Below, piece after piece: positions 33,611-41,889 of a stretch of DNA of 42,834 nt. The notes beneath the pieces were generated by a model, which saw only the letters and a program-made list of their open reading frames with translations, was not told the DNA's origin and did not search any database. Source of the DNA: a virus; IMG/VR virus record IMGVR_UViG_3300010430_000136, positions 1-42,834 of that record. One strand, 5' to 3'. The first letter of the stretch is position 1, and each line of letters begins with the position of its first letter. A program made the translations under genes and the position numbers.

Positions 33611-33661
33611 TTAACTCCCCCTTCGTAATTTCTCTTTATGTTTTTCTAATTGTTTTTTCAT
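33611..33661 (-). CDS. Possible 16-aa leader peptide upstream of RNase H
   Basis: A 16-residue frame (MKKQLEKHKEKLRRGS) with AAGGAG upstream of its ATG at 33661. Its TAA lies 2 bases before the RNase H start and its last codons contain the RNase H ribosome site (GGGGGAG), so it may couple translation of RNase H. It follows the early-type promoter at 33703-33714. Very basic. Could be chance; low confidence. Confidence 0.4.
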   Translation of the reverse strand: MKKQLEKHKEKLRRGS

Positions 33662-33702
33662 AAAATAATTTCTCCTTAAATATTTATAGTCTATACACTA
33701 TT

Positions 33703-33714
33703 ATAATATATCCA
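33703..33714 (-). promoter_or_regulatory. Early-type promoter of the RNase H unit
   Basis: TGGATATATTAT on the minus strand, one change from the common box, between the end of the 191-aa gene and the leader peptide at 33661. Confidence 0.62.
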
Positions 33715-33729
33715 AGAGATAATAATTCA

Positions 33730-34305
33730 TTAATTATCATTTTTATCTGCCCAATAAAGAGGTTTAATTAGATAGTCTTCATTTAAAACAAAGAAAGACT
33801 CTTCACCTTTATTACCATTTATAAACTCCGTATCCCAATAATCATGAGATAAATATTCTATATAGGGTAATATTTTATTATTTCGTAAATCTTGATATAC
33901 ATAATTATTATTATCATATATACCAAGATCAGCTCTACCATCACTAAATAATCTAGCTATAGCTATATGATATCTAGAATATAGAACTAATATATTTTCC
34001 ATATGATTTGGTAATATTGTAAATGTGTTATTTTTTCTTAGGAGTATGTCTATAAAAAGAGGCATACCATAAACAATTTCCATACGTTCATGATAAGATG
34101 ATTTAATATGACTATTCCTATATGGAATTTGCTGAATATATTCACTCTGAATATCTCTAATAATATATAAAGCCATAGGATATAAAGAACTAGAATTTAT
34201 CCAAGGTAATAATTTACTTATCCATAAATTATCATAATAACCTTCTTTTATTTCTAAGAGATTGTAATCTCCCTCTATATTTATTTTTGGTAAATCTTTA
34301 AACAT
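33730..34305 (-). CDS. Hypothetical protein
   Basis: 191 aa, ATG after AAGGAGGGTAATA. Mixed fold, rich in Tyr, Asn, Ile, with WISKLLPWINSSS and a helical centre (GMPLFIDILLRKNN). No membrane segment and no family recognised. It starts about 25 bases after the terminator of the 239-aa gene, so probably depends on read-through. Another early-type promoter lies just after its stop and serves the next gene. Confidence 0.75.
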   Translation of the reverse strand: MFKDLPKINIEGDYNLLEIKEGYYDNLWISKLLPWINSSSLYPMALYIIRDIQSEYIQQIPYRNSHIKSSYHERMEIVYGMPLFIDILLRKNNTFTILPNHMENILVLYSRYHIAIARLFSDGRADLGIYDNNNYVYQDLRNNKILPYIEYLSHDYWDTEFINGNKGEESFFVLNEDYLIKPLYWADKNDN

Positions 34306-34329
34306 TATTACCCTCCTTAACGAAAAGAA

Positions 34330-34350
34330 AACGGATCCAAAGGATCCGTT
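34330..34350 (-). terminator. Terminator after the HNH-like gene
   Basis: 9-bp perfect stem AACGGATCC with a 3-base loop, followed on the minus strand by TTCTTTTC. Overlaps the stop at 34349. Confidence 0.82.
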
Positions 34351-35068
34351 ATTTATACCTATTATAGATATCTTCTACGAGGTTAGCAATTTTACTCATA
34401 CTGATATATTCGACCCCGTCATCTTCAATATATATCCAGTTCTTAACAACTTTCTCATCAATATTATTATCAATAATTTGATAAGCTTCATCTGCTTTAA
34501 AATATGTTTTTAATTTACTTTGTAAATCTTCTGTCATGAATGTACCATATAATTCAAAGAATTTCTCTGGTGAACCATATAAAGCATCCAGCGCAATAAA
34601 ATCATCATTTTCTACAGAAGAGTCATGTTGATGACATGTTGTACAATAAGGATATAACCCTATTAATCCTATATAATGTAACATGATAAGTTCATCTAGA
34701 ATGCTTGTCATTTTTAAACATTCATTCATCTCGATTCTCTTATATATCACAGTATATACAATATCTTCAGCAGTTAGCGGATAATGATGAATCTCAATAG
34801 AAAACCCATCTCCCCACGTGATATTAGGGTGGTTTCCACATAAACCCATTCCACTATGCTCCTTCAAGAATTTATTAAATTGTCGATACTCATAAGATGA
34901 TCTCATTAACTTCTTTATATTCTTAACGAACTTTTTAAGTTTTTTGGAATCATCTTTTATATGATAATCTGACATATGCTCTTGAGGAGATATATCTACT
35001 TTAATTTTGGTAGATCGATTTATAAACTCTGCTGCATTGGGCTTTCGTATTATTTTAGGTTGTCTCAT
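34349..35068 (-). CDS. HNH-like protein with HH and C-x2-CH motifs
   Basis: 239 aa, ATG after TGGAGG. Contains GLCGNHPN around residue 75, SIEIHHYPLTAEDI around residue 90, and PYCTTCHQHD around residue 140: a C-x2-H, then HH, then C-x2-C-H, the usual frame of HNH-type zinc-bound beta-beta-alpha nuclease cores. A second protein in the window (27114-27743) shares the HH segment and surrounding helices, so they are distant paralogues. A late-type promoter word (35096-35107) is upstream, a terminator overlaps the stop. Nuclease activity is inferred; zinc-bound structural role is the alternative. Confidence 0.55.
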   Translation of the reverse strand: MRQPKIIRKPNAAEFINRSTKIKVDISPQEHMSDYHIKDDSKKLKKFVKNIKKLMRSSYEYRQFNKFLKEHSGMGLCGNHPNITWGDGFSIEIHHYPLTAEDIVYTVIYKRIEMNECLKMTSILDELIMLHYIGLIGLYPYCTTCHQHDSSVENDDFIALDALYGSPEKFFELYGTFMTEDLQSKLKTYFKADEAYQIIDNNIDEKVVKNWIYIEDDGVEYISMSKIANLVEDIYNRYK

Positions 35069-35095
35069 TAGATACCTCCATTATAATAAATTAAT

Positions 35096-35107
35096 TACTA
35101 TAATGTT
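35096..35107 (-). promoter_or_regulatory. Late-type promoter word for the HNH-like gene
   Basis: Reads AACA-TTATAG-TA on the minus strand, about 28 bases before the ATG at 35068. Confidence 0.6.
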
Positions 35108-35122
35108 CGATATAAGCTATTT

Positions 35123-35140
35123 ATGATCTAACTAGATCAT
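35123..35140. repeat. 8-bp perfect inverted repeat with 2-base spacer
   Basis: ATGATCTA-AC-TAGATCAT, between the 84-aa gene and the late-type word for the HNH-like gene. Could be an operator for a dimeric regulator or a weak terminator; it has no run of T after it. Confidence 0.5.
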
Positions 35141-35152
35141 TTAAGTTACCGG

Positions 35153-35407
35153 TCAAACATCACACTCTTCTTCAGCTGGTATATAATTGACTATTCGATT
35201 ATCTGATGTAATACCTTTACCAGGACTGGGTGATATATCCTTTTTAAGATCTTTAATGTGGAAAGCTTTAACTTCATTAGTATCCAACATTGATGCCATA
35301 ATTAATGGATATGACTTCATACCTAATGGAGTAATAACTGCAATCACATCATCATCTGTAACCATATGAGTACTATTACTTTTATCGATTTCTGTGAACT
35401 TGTTCAT
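35153..35407 (-). CDS. Hypothetical small protein
   Basis: 84 aa, ATG after TAGGAGGAATTAAT. An N-terminal soluble segment with VIAVITPLGMKSYPLIMASML, possibly one beta-alpha unit, then a Lys/Pro-rich part and an acidic tail (PAEEECDV). No family was recognised. It is the last gene of the unit 36910-35153 and starts 12 bases after the stop of the 184-aa gene. Confidence 0.7.
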   Translation of the reverse strand: MNKFTEIDKSNSTHMVTDDDVIAVITPLGMKSYPLIMASMLDTNEVKAFHIKDLKKDISPSPGKGITSDNRIVNYIPAEEECDV

Positions 35408-35418
35408 ATTAATTCCTC

Positions 35419-35973
35419 CTAAGAATTAAGATACGTATTAACTGCATAATTAAATGGTAATGGTTCGGATTTCATAATAAATTCAGTATTAAGAACTTTC
35501 TTCATAGAATCCTCTAATTTTGTTAAATTATTATATTTAAAATATCTAATTAAATGAATAGGTTCTATTTGGGAATGTTTCTCCCTATAGTTCTTATTTA
35601 AATAAGATATTAACTTAGATCCTGTAGAGTTCTCAGCTGCTACCATTATGCCTGGTGAATAATCCATTTGTTCATCTTTGGTATTGATGGATTCTGATTT
35701 CATGGTAATCTCTACTATATGAGATAATGCTTCAGTTATATAAGCACATGGAACTAGAGTAATATCTCCCGAATCATCATCTTCATAATCTTCTATATCA
35801 GTACCATCTTTATAAAAAATTACAAACTTCTCATTAATTTCTTGATTCATTGATAAAATATTTGAAAAATCTTTCTCTACATATGTACCTAATACTAGAA
35901 TGAAATTATTCTGATAACTAGCTACTCCGAAATTCTCATCAAATAGTTCTTCAGCTGTAGTTAATATATACAT
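35419..35973 (-). CDS. Hypothetical protein
   Basis: 184 aa, ATG after TTAGGAGGATATTT. Alternating strands and helices in the first 100 residues (NFILVLGTYVEKD, KFVIFYKDG), an acidic middle (DIEDYEDDDSGD), and a Lys/Tyr-rich helix (KLISYLNKNYREKHS). No motif was recognised. It starts 10 bases after the 308-aa gene and is probably in the same unit. Confidence 0.75.
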   Translation of the reverse strand: MYILTTAEELFDENFGVASYQNNFILVLGTYVEKDFSNILSMNQEINEKFVIFYKDGTDIEDYEDDDSGDITLVPCAYITEALSHIVEITMKSESINTKDEQMDYSPGIMVAAENSTGSKLISYLNKNYREKHSQIEPIHLIRYFKYNNLTKLEDSMKKVLNTEFIMKSEPLPFNYAVNTYLNS

Positions 35974-35983
35974 AAATATCCTC

Positions 35984-36910
35984 CTAATCTAAATAATATC
36001 TTTCTTTTAAAGTTAATGATAATGTTTGAAGGAATTTATCTATTAAATGATCTTTAAGAACAAATTTCTTTGAAAGATAAATTAAGGATAATATATCACT
36101 AGCCTTAGCATTAAAATAATAAATATTATTAGCAGATTGTACTAATAATAAAGTATGATCTATTTTATTTAATACCGTCTGTATTTTATAAATATCATTG
36201 GTATTAGATAAACCAAAGACAATACTTACTGGGAAAGTTCTGTATAATTCTTGCTCAGTAGGTTCCAATTGAATAGTATTATTCATTGTATCACAGGCTA
36301 CATAATAATATTCTTTCATATACTTATTCATAGAATTAAGTATCTCTGTGTTTTTAATATTATCAGATACAAATAGATTAATATTATTTACTGGAGATAT
36401 CATCTTTTGTATATGTCTAATATCATTCATAAAACTTGATGTTAGTAATGGTTCGATATCTTTTAGAGTTATATCATTAAGATCTTTAAATAATTCTAAT
36501 ATCTCTTTAATGAATATATTAACTTCCTCTTTTAATAGGAAATCATATTCAGCCTTTTCTAAAGTTTGATATTTATTGGTATGGTCTGTATAGATACCAC
36601 TATATTTAGATAGATCTACAGATACTATCATTTTATGATTCGAATGAATTGAATGTAGTTTAATAAATCCTGGATACCAAGTTGATATTAGTGATATGAT
36701 AGATAATCCTTCTGATATAGAAGTAAAGCTTAATGCAACTAAATATTCATTAGGTATATTTAGTAAATATTGTTTCTTTAGAAAATTTTCTGTATACACA
36801 TCTTTATAAGTTATATCCCCATCAATTCTTTCCATTGTAGATATAACAAATAGTTTTAAGTATCTTTCTCTAAAGATATCCTTGTTTAGTATCGTTTTAT
36901 CGATTAACAT
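35984..36910 (-). CDS. Hypothetical protein heading a three-gene unit
   Basis: 308 aa, ATG after AAAGGAGTGTGAAAT. Rich in Ile, Leu, Ser, Asn, largely helical with strands (VALSFTSISEGLSIISLIS; SIVFGLSNTN). No family was recognised and no signal peptide was seen. A candidate late-type word (36936-36947, GACA variant) lies about 25 bases upstream. The gene borders the repeat-rich non-coding region at 36911-37652. Confidence 0.72.
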   Translation of the reverse strand: MLIDKTILNKDIFRERYLKLFVISTMERIDGDITYKDVYTENFLKKQYLLNIPNEYLVALSFTSISEGLSIISLISTWYPGFIKLHSIHSNHKMIVSVDLSKYSGIYTDHTNKYQTLEKAEYDFLLKEEVNIFIKEILELFKDLNDITLKDIEPLLTSSFMNDIRHIQKMISPVNNINLFVSDNIKNTEILNSMNKYMKEYYYVACDTMNNTIQLEPTEQELYRTFPVSIVFGLSNTNDIYKIQTVLNKIDHTLLLVQSANNIYYFNAKASDILSLIYLSKKFVLKDHLIDKFLQTLSLTLKERYYLD

Positions 36911-36935
36911 ATTTCACACTCCTTTGTAGTATAAG

Positions 36936-36947
36936 TATTGTTTTGTC
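36936..36947 (-). promoter_or_regulatory. Candidate late-type promoter word for the 308-aa gene
   Basis: Reads GACA-AAACAA-TA on the minus strand, about 26 bases before the ATG at 36910. Confidence 0.45.
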
Positions 36948-37286
36948 AGATACTTTGTAAATATATAATTAGGATTTCTATAGGAGCTATTATAATAGAA
37001 GAAACTAATTTTTAGATATTGATTATTTATATAATTTCTAAAATAATTGATATTTTTGATTAAAAAAGCTTATCTCGAAAATATACAGATGCAACATATT
37101 CTATAGTATATGTATAGAAATATATACGTTTTTATACTTAATATTAAGAAATGAATGTAATATAATAGTACTTATGTATTATTAAAATATAGTAGTTATA
37201 GCTATTGTATAGTCTTTTTGTAAAAGATGTATTAATAGTAATTTATGTCATGAATATCGAAGTATTTGATAAGTCTAGTATGGCTT

Positions 37287-37314
37287 GTTTCGTGATGTTA
37301 ATTATTATTATATT
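37287..37314 (+). repeat. 28-base direct repeat, copy 1
   Basis: Begins GTTTCGTGATGTTAATTATT; identical to copy 2, 67 bases away from start to start. A weaker match lies near 37580-37605. Confidence 0.85.
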
Positions 37315-37353
37315 TCATCTGACGAAATTCGATATGATAGCTTTAGCTATATC

Positions 37354-37381
37354 GTTTCGTGATGTTAATTATTATTATATT
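37354..37381 (+). repeat. 28-base direct repeat, copy 2
   Basis: Identical to copy 1 at 37287-37314. Its left end also forms the right arm of an inverted repeat (ACGAAA...TTTCGT) with a central ATAGCT-TT-AGCTAT palindrome. Confidence 0.85.
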
Positions 37382-37467
37382 ATGATTAAAATATAATAGT
37401 ATATTAATATTATTGAAAATGATAGATTGTCATATGCTAGAGATAGGGGACAGTGTAAGATTTTTAT

Positions 37468-37487
37468 TTCTGAGCAAATGCTCAGAA
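37468..37487. other. Hairpin 1 of the non-coding region
   Basis: Perfect 9-bp stem TTCTGAGCA/TGCTCAGAA with a 2-base loop; on the plus strand it is followed by TCTTTTATTTG, so it could also end a plus-strand transcript. Confidence 0.7.
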
Positions 37488-37512
37488 TCTTTTATTTGCG
37501 ACAGTCAGAAAA

Positions 37513-37538
37513 TTACTGAGCTAATTAAAGCTCAGTAA
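37513..37538. other. Hairpin 2 of the non-coding region
   Basis: Perfect 10-bp stem TTACTGAGCT/AGCTCAGTAA with a 6-base loop. Shares the CTGAGC/GCTCAG core with hairpin 1, 26 bases away. Confidence 0.7.
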
Positions 37539-37624
37539 AAGGAAAAAGGGAGGGTTTTATTATCACGAACCAACACATTCGAAATAGTTAATTTATTATT
37601 ATTATGTTTACGATTAATAAAGAA

Positions 37625-37649
37625 ATTGGACTCCTTAATGGAGTCCAAT
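37625..37649 (-). terminator. Terminator after the beta subunit gene
   Basis: 10-bp stem ATTGGACTCC with 5-base loop, ends 3 bases before the stop codon on the window scale. Behind it on the minus strand is TTCTTTATT. Confidence 0.85.
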
Positions 37650-37652
37650 ATT

Positions 37653-40600
37653 TTATTTACGAGATAACTCTCTTTTCACAGCTTCACCATATTTCTTAGC
37701 CATATTATTCTGATGATCATAAACAATCTTTCCCCCAGCAGATAATCCGTTGATATCATGTGCCATTCTCTTCACAATTCCAAGAGTAGATACATAAGCA
37801 TCAATCTTAAAACTAGGATCTGATACAGGATATGCCGCAAGGTGATTAGGTACTACATAACTATTAATACCTTTAACAGCAGATGTTAACGTTAATTTAT
37901 CACCACTAGAAACAACGTCCCTATATTGAATAATAAATTCTATAAGAACTTTATCATCTACTTTAACACCTTTAATTCTTCCAGAACTATCCATAGCCGA
38001 AGTACTATCTGGTTCTAAAAGTACATTACCTTTATTAACTAAGTCATACTTCTTAAGAAGTTTCTTACGCTTAGAAGATTTAGATTGAATACTCTTAGCC
38101 ACTTTCTTAATACTATCAGATAGATCTTCTTCTGCAACACCATAGAATATCTTTACACCTACAATCTCTCCAGAAATATCTGTTTTAAAAGATGTATTAG
38201 ATAATTCTTTAAATATTTCTTTTTGTTCTCTATTTATTTTAGACATCTCTGAAGCTACTTCATCTCCAGTATCATCAAATATAATTAAAGGTTGACCAGC
38301 TTTAACTTTATCTCCTATCTTCACCATACTATGTATAGTTGAGAATCGTGATATAATAAGAGTCTTTTCTTTAGATATATCTGAAGAAAGATCATCTGCT
38401 AATTTCTGAGAAATATATTTAGAATCTTCATATGTTTCTCCCGTTGATAAATAAGCTACTCTAGCTAGAACACCTGTGGTAGCAACATGATCTCCTAAAA
38501 TATCTGGACTTTTAATTTGATTAGGATCATATACTAATATATCACCAGACTTAAAAGATTTACCTTCTTTAAGATCAGTTACCTTATTTGAAGTAAAATG
38601 TTTAGCACTATTAGTATGCTTAACTGGTGTATTAGCTAAATCAATATCATCATAAGTACCATCTTTATATTGAACGATCATAATATCATCTGATATTTCA
38701 ATAACTTTACCATCTTGTTTAGCTACTCGAGAAAAAGCATCTGTGATATAAGGAACAACTCTATCCATACCATAACTTAATATATCTGGAGTAGTTCTAA
38801 CTGTAGGTAATATTTGTTTAGCTTGATTAATAGACATAGCAGCACGTGTTGCATCTGATTTTTCATTAGAGAAAACATTAAGCATTTCACCAGGTGTTAA
38901 TAATTCAGTACCCGATAAATTACTAGCGACTTTTTCAGAGTTAACAAATCCACGAGCATCTGTTATATTAGCACCTAAAGCTAAATGACGTTTAACACCA
39001 ACTTCACCTGAAGGAGCTGTAGCACTACCAACAATACCCAACATGGAATCTTCATAAGCTCTACGATCTAAAGTGTATGCCTGATCCACATTTAAACCAA
39101 AAGGACCTTTACCTTTAATTTCCTGATCCATTTCAACAGCAAGAGGCTGATTCATCTTACTATATTCATCTACTAATCTTGAAGATATAATTTCTTTAAT
39201 AACTGCATCTTCAGGTATAGTAAATTTAACTTTATCAGGATTCATACGATATTTACCATATTGTGTAGATAATATTTTATATAGATACACTAAAACAATT
39301 TCATTCTTACGAACCCTACTGTTATGATATTGTACATCACTTATAAAATTATTATCAGCTAATAAATCACTACCGTATAAAACAATCTTAATTATATCTA
39401 AAGGTAAATTTAATTTAAGACTAACTTGTTTGGTTATAGGATCCATAAATAATTGTCTAAAGTTTTCTATAGCCTCAATAAGATTTCGTCTACCAAAAAT
39501 AATATCATAAATATCGATAAAAGTTTCTCTAGAAGAAAACTCCAAGAAAGTATATTCTCTAGTCGGTATACCTTGTAACCCATTTAATAATAATGAATTT
39601 TCATATGGATATAAATCATATAAAAGAACACCGTCAGAGAACTTTAAAGAACCTCTATTTAGTTTATCATGTTTAACTGTAGATTTATTAGGATAGAATT
39701 CATACTTAATTTTAGCTGTATCTAAAATCTCAACTAATCCACCAGGAGCCATAGTACAAGCTAATAAGATAACAGGAATTCTTTCATTCATAATATCTGC
39801 TTCAGAATAGATAAATCTCTTACCCATTGTAATATCAGATAAAGCATCTTCTCCAACAATCTTTTCTAAAAGACCTATGATAAAGTCTGATAGTTGACCG
39901 TATGAGACACCCTTATTATCAATAACAAGATTTTCCTTTGCATCTAGATAATACTTCTTAGATCCTGATTTAGCTAATGGTAGAGGTAATTCATCGATTT
40001 TATCCATCTTATCATTGGAATAAAAACCTATCTCAGTAACAGCTTTAACTAGATCTAAGTATATCGTAGTTGAGTCTATGCGTAATTCAGTAAAAGTTCT
40101 TATTAGTTCATCATATTCAACTGTAGTAAGTATTTGATCTGAACTCTTAGAAGCATCACCACGAATAGCCATGATTTTAGGATTCTTTACATTATTCAAA
40201 TATTTAGTTAATTTAACGATCTTAGGAGAAACTTTCTGACCTGATCGATTAATAAATATTTTATTATAATTAGATCCTAATTGAACAACATCCTCTTTAA
40301 TCTTAGTTATAGGAAAAGCTATCTTTTGATGAGTAATATACTTTACGCTACCATTTAAGAAAAGATATTTCTCTTGATAGAATTTAGGTAGAAGGAATTT
40401 AAGATTATGTCTTTTACGATTACTATCTTCAAAAGTAATAGAATAACGTAATAGACGATTTAACTCTTCTGATACATCCTCTTCTTCTAAATCAGTAATA
40501 GGATACATAGCCGGATCACATTTAGCGAAATGACCTATGATAGCTGCTAAATCATAATCAAAAAGTTCTTCATTATAAGTTTCTGCAAAGTTAGAAGTTC

Positions 40601-41873
40601 TAATTGTTTTAAGATCTTTATTGATTACATTAATAGGTAAGACTTTCTCTTTAATAGGAATAGCTTTAATCTCATCAGGAACATCTTGAAGCTTTAATTG
40701 ACTACCCTCTCTATTAATAATAGTATTACCATATTTTTCTTTAAGCATCTTATTTCTAGCATAAGAATCTCTACTTTGTTTAGATAAAGAAGCTGCGATT
40801 ACATCAGCTATAACAGAAGGATCTTTAGTCTCTTTAATTTTTACTTTAGATAAGTCACCAGATTCATGTATCTTCTTAATAACTAATTCTTCGATCTCTT
40901 CAATTTTATCCTCAGGAATATTATCCTTCTTAAGACCTGAATCAGCTATAATCTTTTCAGTGTGTCTTTTAGCTTCAGATTTTTCCTTTATAAGATACAT
41001 ATCTTTATTGATACTTAAATCTTTTTCATCAGGTGAAACCTTTTCTTGATCAGATTTAGTTAAACAATGTTTCATGAAGTATCTAATATATGATTCCAAA
41101 GTATCATATTTATTCTTTCTTTTAGTATCTCTTCTCATAGATTTTACATTATTAAGATATGTATCCATATTCAGAATCATAACTTCATTATGATTAGTCA
41201 ATAGAATATCCCATCCATCAAAAATAAAAGCATTCTCTATATCTTCAGAAAGATAGTTGTATATGTGAGATATCATATTATTTGATCTAGCATTGAAGGT
41301 ATTGGTATCTCTATACTGATCAAAATCTAACCATAGATGAATCGGTATAATTAACACCTTTCTATATTCAGGACCAAACTTTAGAGATGACTTCTTTAGA
41401 GATTTTTCTAATTCCATAATGATATCATCTTTTTGTAATTTAACCGATCTTTTATCTTTATCATTATTTAACATCTTTTCAAGGATATAGTTTATTTCAA
41501 ATAAACAATTCTTTCCTTTAACAAGATCAGTCTTAGCTCGAGGATTATTAATGATTATATCTATATCATCAAAGTTTTTATTAGTCATTAATGATATATC
41601 GTATAATTTCTTGATATCCTCCTCTTCAATTATATCCCGATGTCTTTTATTAGGATACATTACATAATTTTGGAATTTATCAACAAAGTATTTATTTAAA
41701 TACCTAAAAACAATATCTTGAGTAGTTTTTATATATTTAAACTCTTCTTCAATAGATGGAGCTAAAATTGAAACTAATGTATGTTTCTTATGCTTTCTTG
41801 GATCCTCAAAGAATTGCATTTTACTTGTTTCTCTGTAGAACTCAAAGGGTTCAAATAAATTAAGATTATTCAT
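37653..41873 (-). CDS. RNA polymerase beta-like subunit, undivided
   Basis: 1406 aa, the second-largest subunit type of a phage multisubunit RNA polymerase, here in one chain. The N-terminal about 450 residues are highly charged, with coiled-coil stretches and little similarity to bacteria. The C-terminal 500 residues hold the catalytic side: MDQ (915-917) with KGKGPFGL, the region of the rifampicin pocket; GEVGVKRHLAL, matching TPEGPNIGLINSL; GETYEDS with E1149 and D1150, matching E. coli E813-D814; and GDK-x7-KG with K1326 and K1334, spaced like the catalytic K1065 and K1073. In phiKZ-type phages beta is usually two proteins. A late-type promoter word (41890-41901) precedes it and a strong terminator follows. 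Confidence 0.94.
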   Translation of the reverse strand: MNNLNLFEPFEFYRETSKMQFFEDPRKHKKHTLVSILAPSIEEEFKYIKTTQDIVFRYLNKYFVDKFQNYVMYPNKRHRDIIEEEDIKKLYDISLMTNKNFDDIDIIINNPRAKTDLVKGKNCLFEINYILEKMLNNDKDKRSVKLQKDDIIMELEKSLKKSSLKFGPEYRKVLIIPIHLWLDFDQYRDTNTFNARSNNMISHIYNYLSEDIENAFIFDGWDILLTNHNEVMILNMDTYLNNVKSMRRDTKRKNKYDTLESYIRYFMKHCLTKSDQEKVSPDEKDLSINKDMYLIKEKSEAKRHTEKIIADSGLKKDNIPEDKIEEIEELVIKKIHESGDLSKVKIKETKDPSVIADVIAASLSKQSRDSYARNKMLKEKYGNTIINREGSQLKLQDVPDEIKAIPIKEKVLPINVINKDLKTIRTSNFAETYNEELFDYDLAAIIGHFAKCDPAMYPITDLEEEDVSEELNRLLRYSITFEDSNRKRHNLKFLLPKFYQEKYLFLNGSVKYITHQKIAFPITKIKEDVVQLGSNYNKIFINRSGQKVSPKIVKLTKYLNNVKNPKIMAIRGDASKSSDQILTTVEYDELIRTFTELRIDSTTIYLDLVKAVTEIGFYSNDKMDKIDELPLPLAKSGSKKYYLDAKENLVIDNKGVSYGQLSDFIIGLLEKIVGEDALSDITMGKRFIYSEADIMNERIPVILLACTMAPGGLVEILDTAKIKYEFYPNKSTVKHDKLNRGSLKFSDGVLLYDLYPYENSLLLNGLQGIPTREYTFLEFSSRETFIDIYDIIFGRRNLIEAIENFRQLFMDPITKQVSLKLNLPLDIIKIVLYGSDLLADNNFISDVQYHNSRVRKNEIVLVYLYKILSTQYGKYRMNPDKVKFTIPEDAVIKEIISSRLVDEYSKMNQPLAVEMDQEIKGKGPFGLNVDQAYTLDRRAYEDSMLGIVGSATAPSGEVGVKRHLALGANITDARGFVNSEKVASNLSGTELLTPGEMLNVFSNEKSDATRAAMSINQAKQILPTVRTTPDILSYGMDRVVPYITDAFSRVAKQDGKVIEISDDIMIVQYKDGTYDDIDLANTPVKHTNSAKHFTSNKVTDLKEGKSFKSGDILVYDPNQIKSPDILGDHVATTGVLARVAYLSTGETYEDSKYISQKLADDLSSDISKEKTLIISRFSTIHSMVKIGDKVKAGQPLIIFDDTGDEVASEMSKINREQKEIFKELSNTSFKTDISGEIVGVKIFYGVAEEDLSDSIKKVAKSIQSKSSKRKKLLKKYDLVNKGNVLLEPDSTSAMDSSGRIKGVKVDDKVLIEFIIQYRDVVSSGDKLTLTSAVKGINSYVVPNHLAAYPVSDPSFKIDAYVSTLGIVKRMAHDINGLSAGGKIVYDHQNNMAKKYGEAVKRELSRK

Positions 41874-41889
41874 GTCAACTCTCCTTTCT

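Larger units (their letters stand above)
36911..37652. other. 743-base non-coding region with repeats and hairpins
   Basis: The only gap over 300 bases. It is extremely AT-rich at 36950-37430 and has no supported gene. It contains a 28-base exact direct repeat (37287-37314 and 37354-37381), an inverted repeat around 37322-37360 between them, two hairpins sharing a CTGAGC core (37468-37487 and 37513-37538), a purine-rich stretch (37537-37554), and two plus-strand ATATTAT boxes (37377-37383 and 37407-37413) that could drive a short transcript through the hairpins. The layout fits a replication origin, a regulatory RNA, or both. Confidence 0.6.

Noticed and set aside
37205-37396. 63-codon plus-strand frame inside the non-coding region
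   Set aside because: No ribosome site, AT-driven Ile/Met-rich composition, and it runs through the direct repeats and inverted repeat; more likely chance.
37377-37413. Two plus-strand ATATTAT boxes as certain promoters
   Set aside because: They lack the TGT extension and lie in a very AT-rich tract where such words arise by chance; kept only as part of the region description.
37597-37608. Minus-strand AACA-N6-TA word below the beta terminator
   Set aside because: Fits the late word, but no gene or ribosome site lies nearby on that strand; may be chance in AT-rich sequence.
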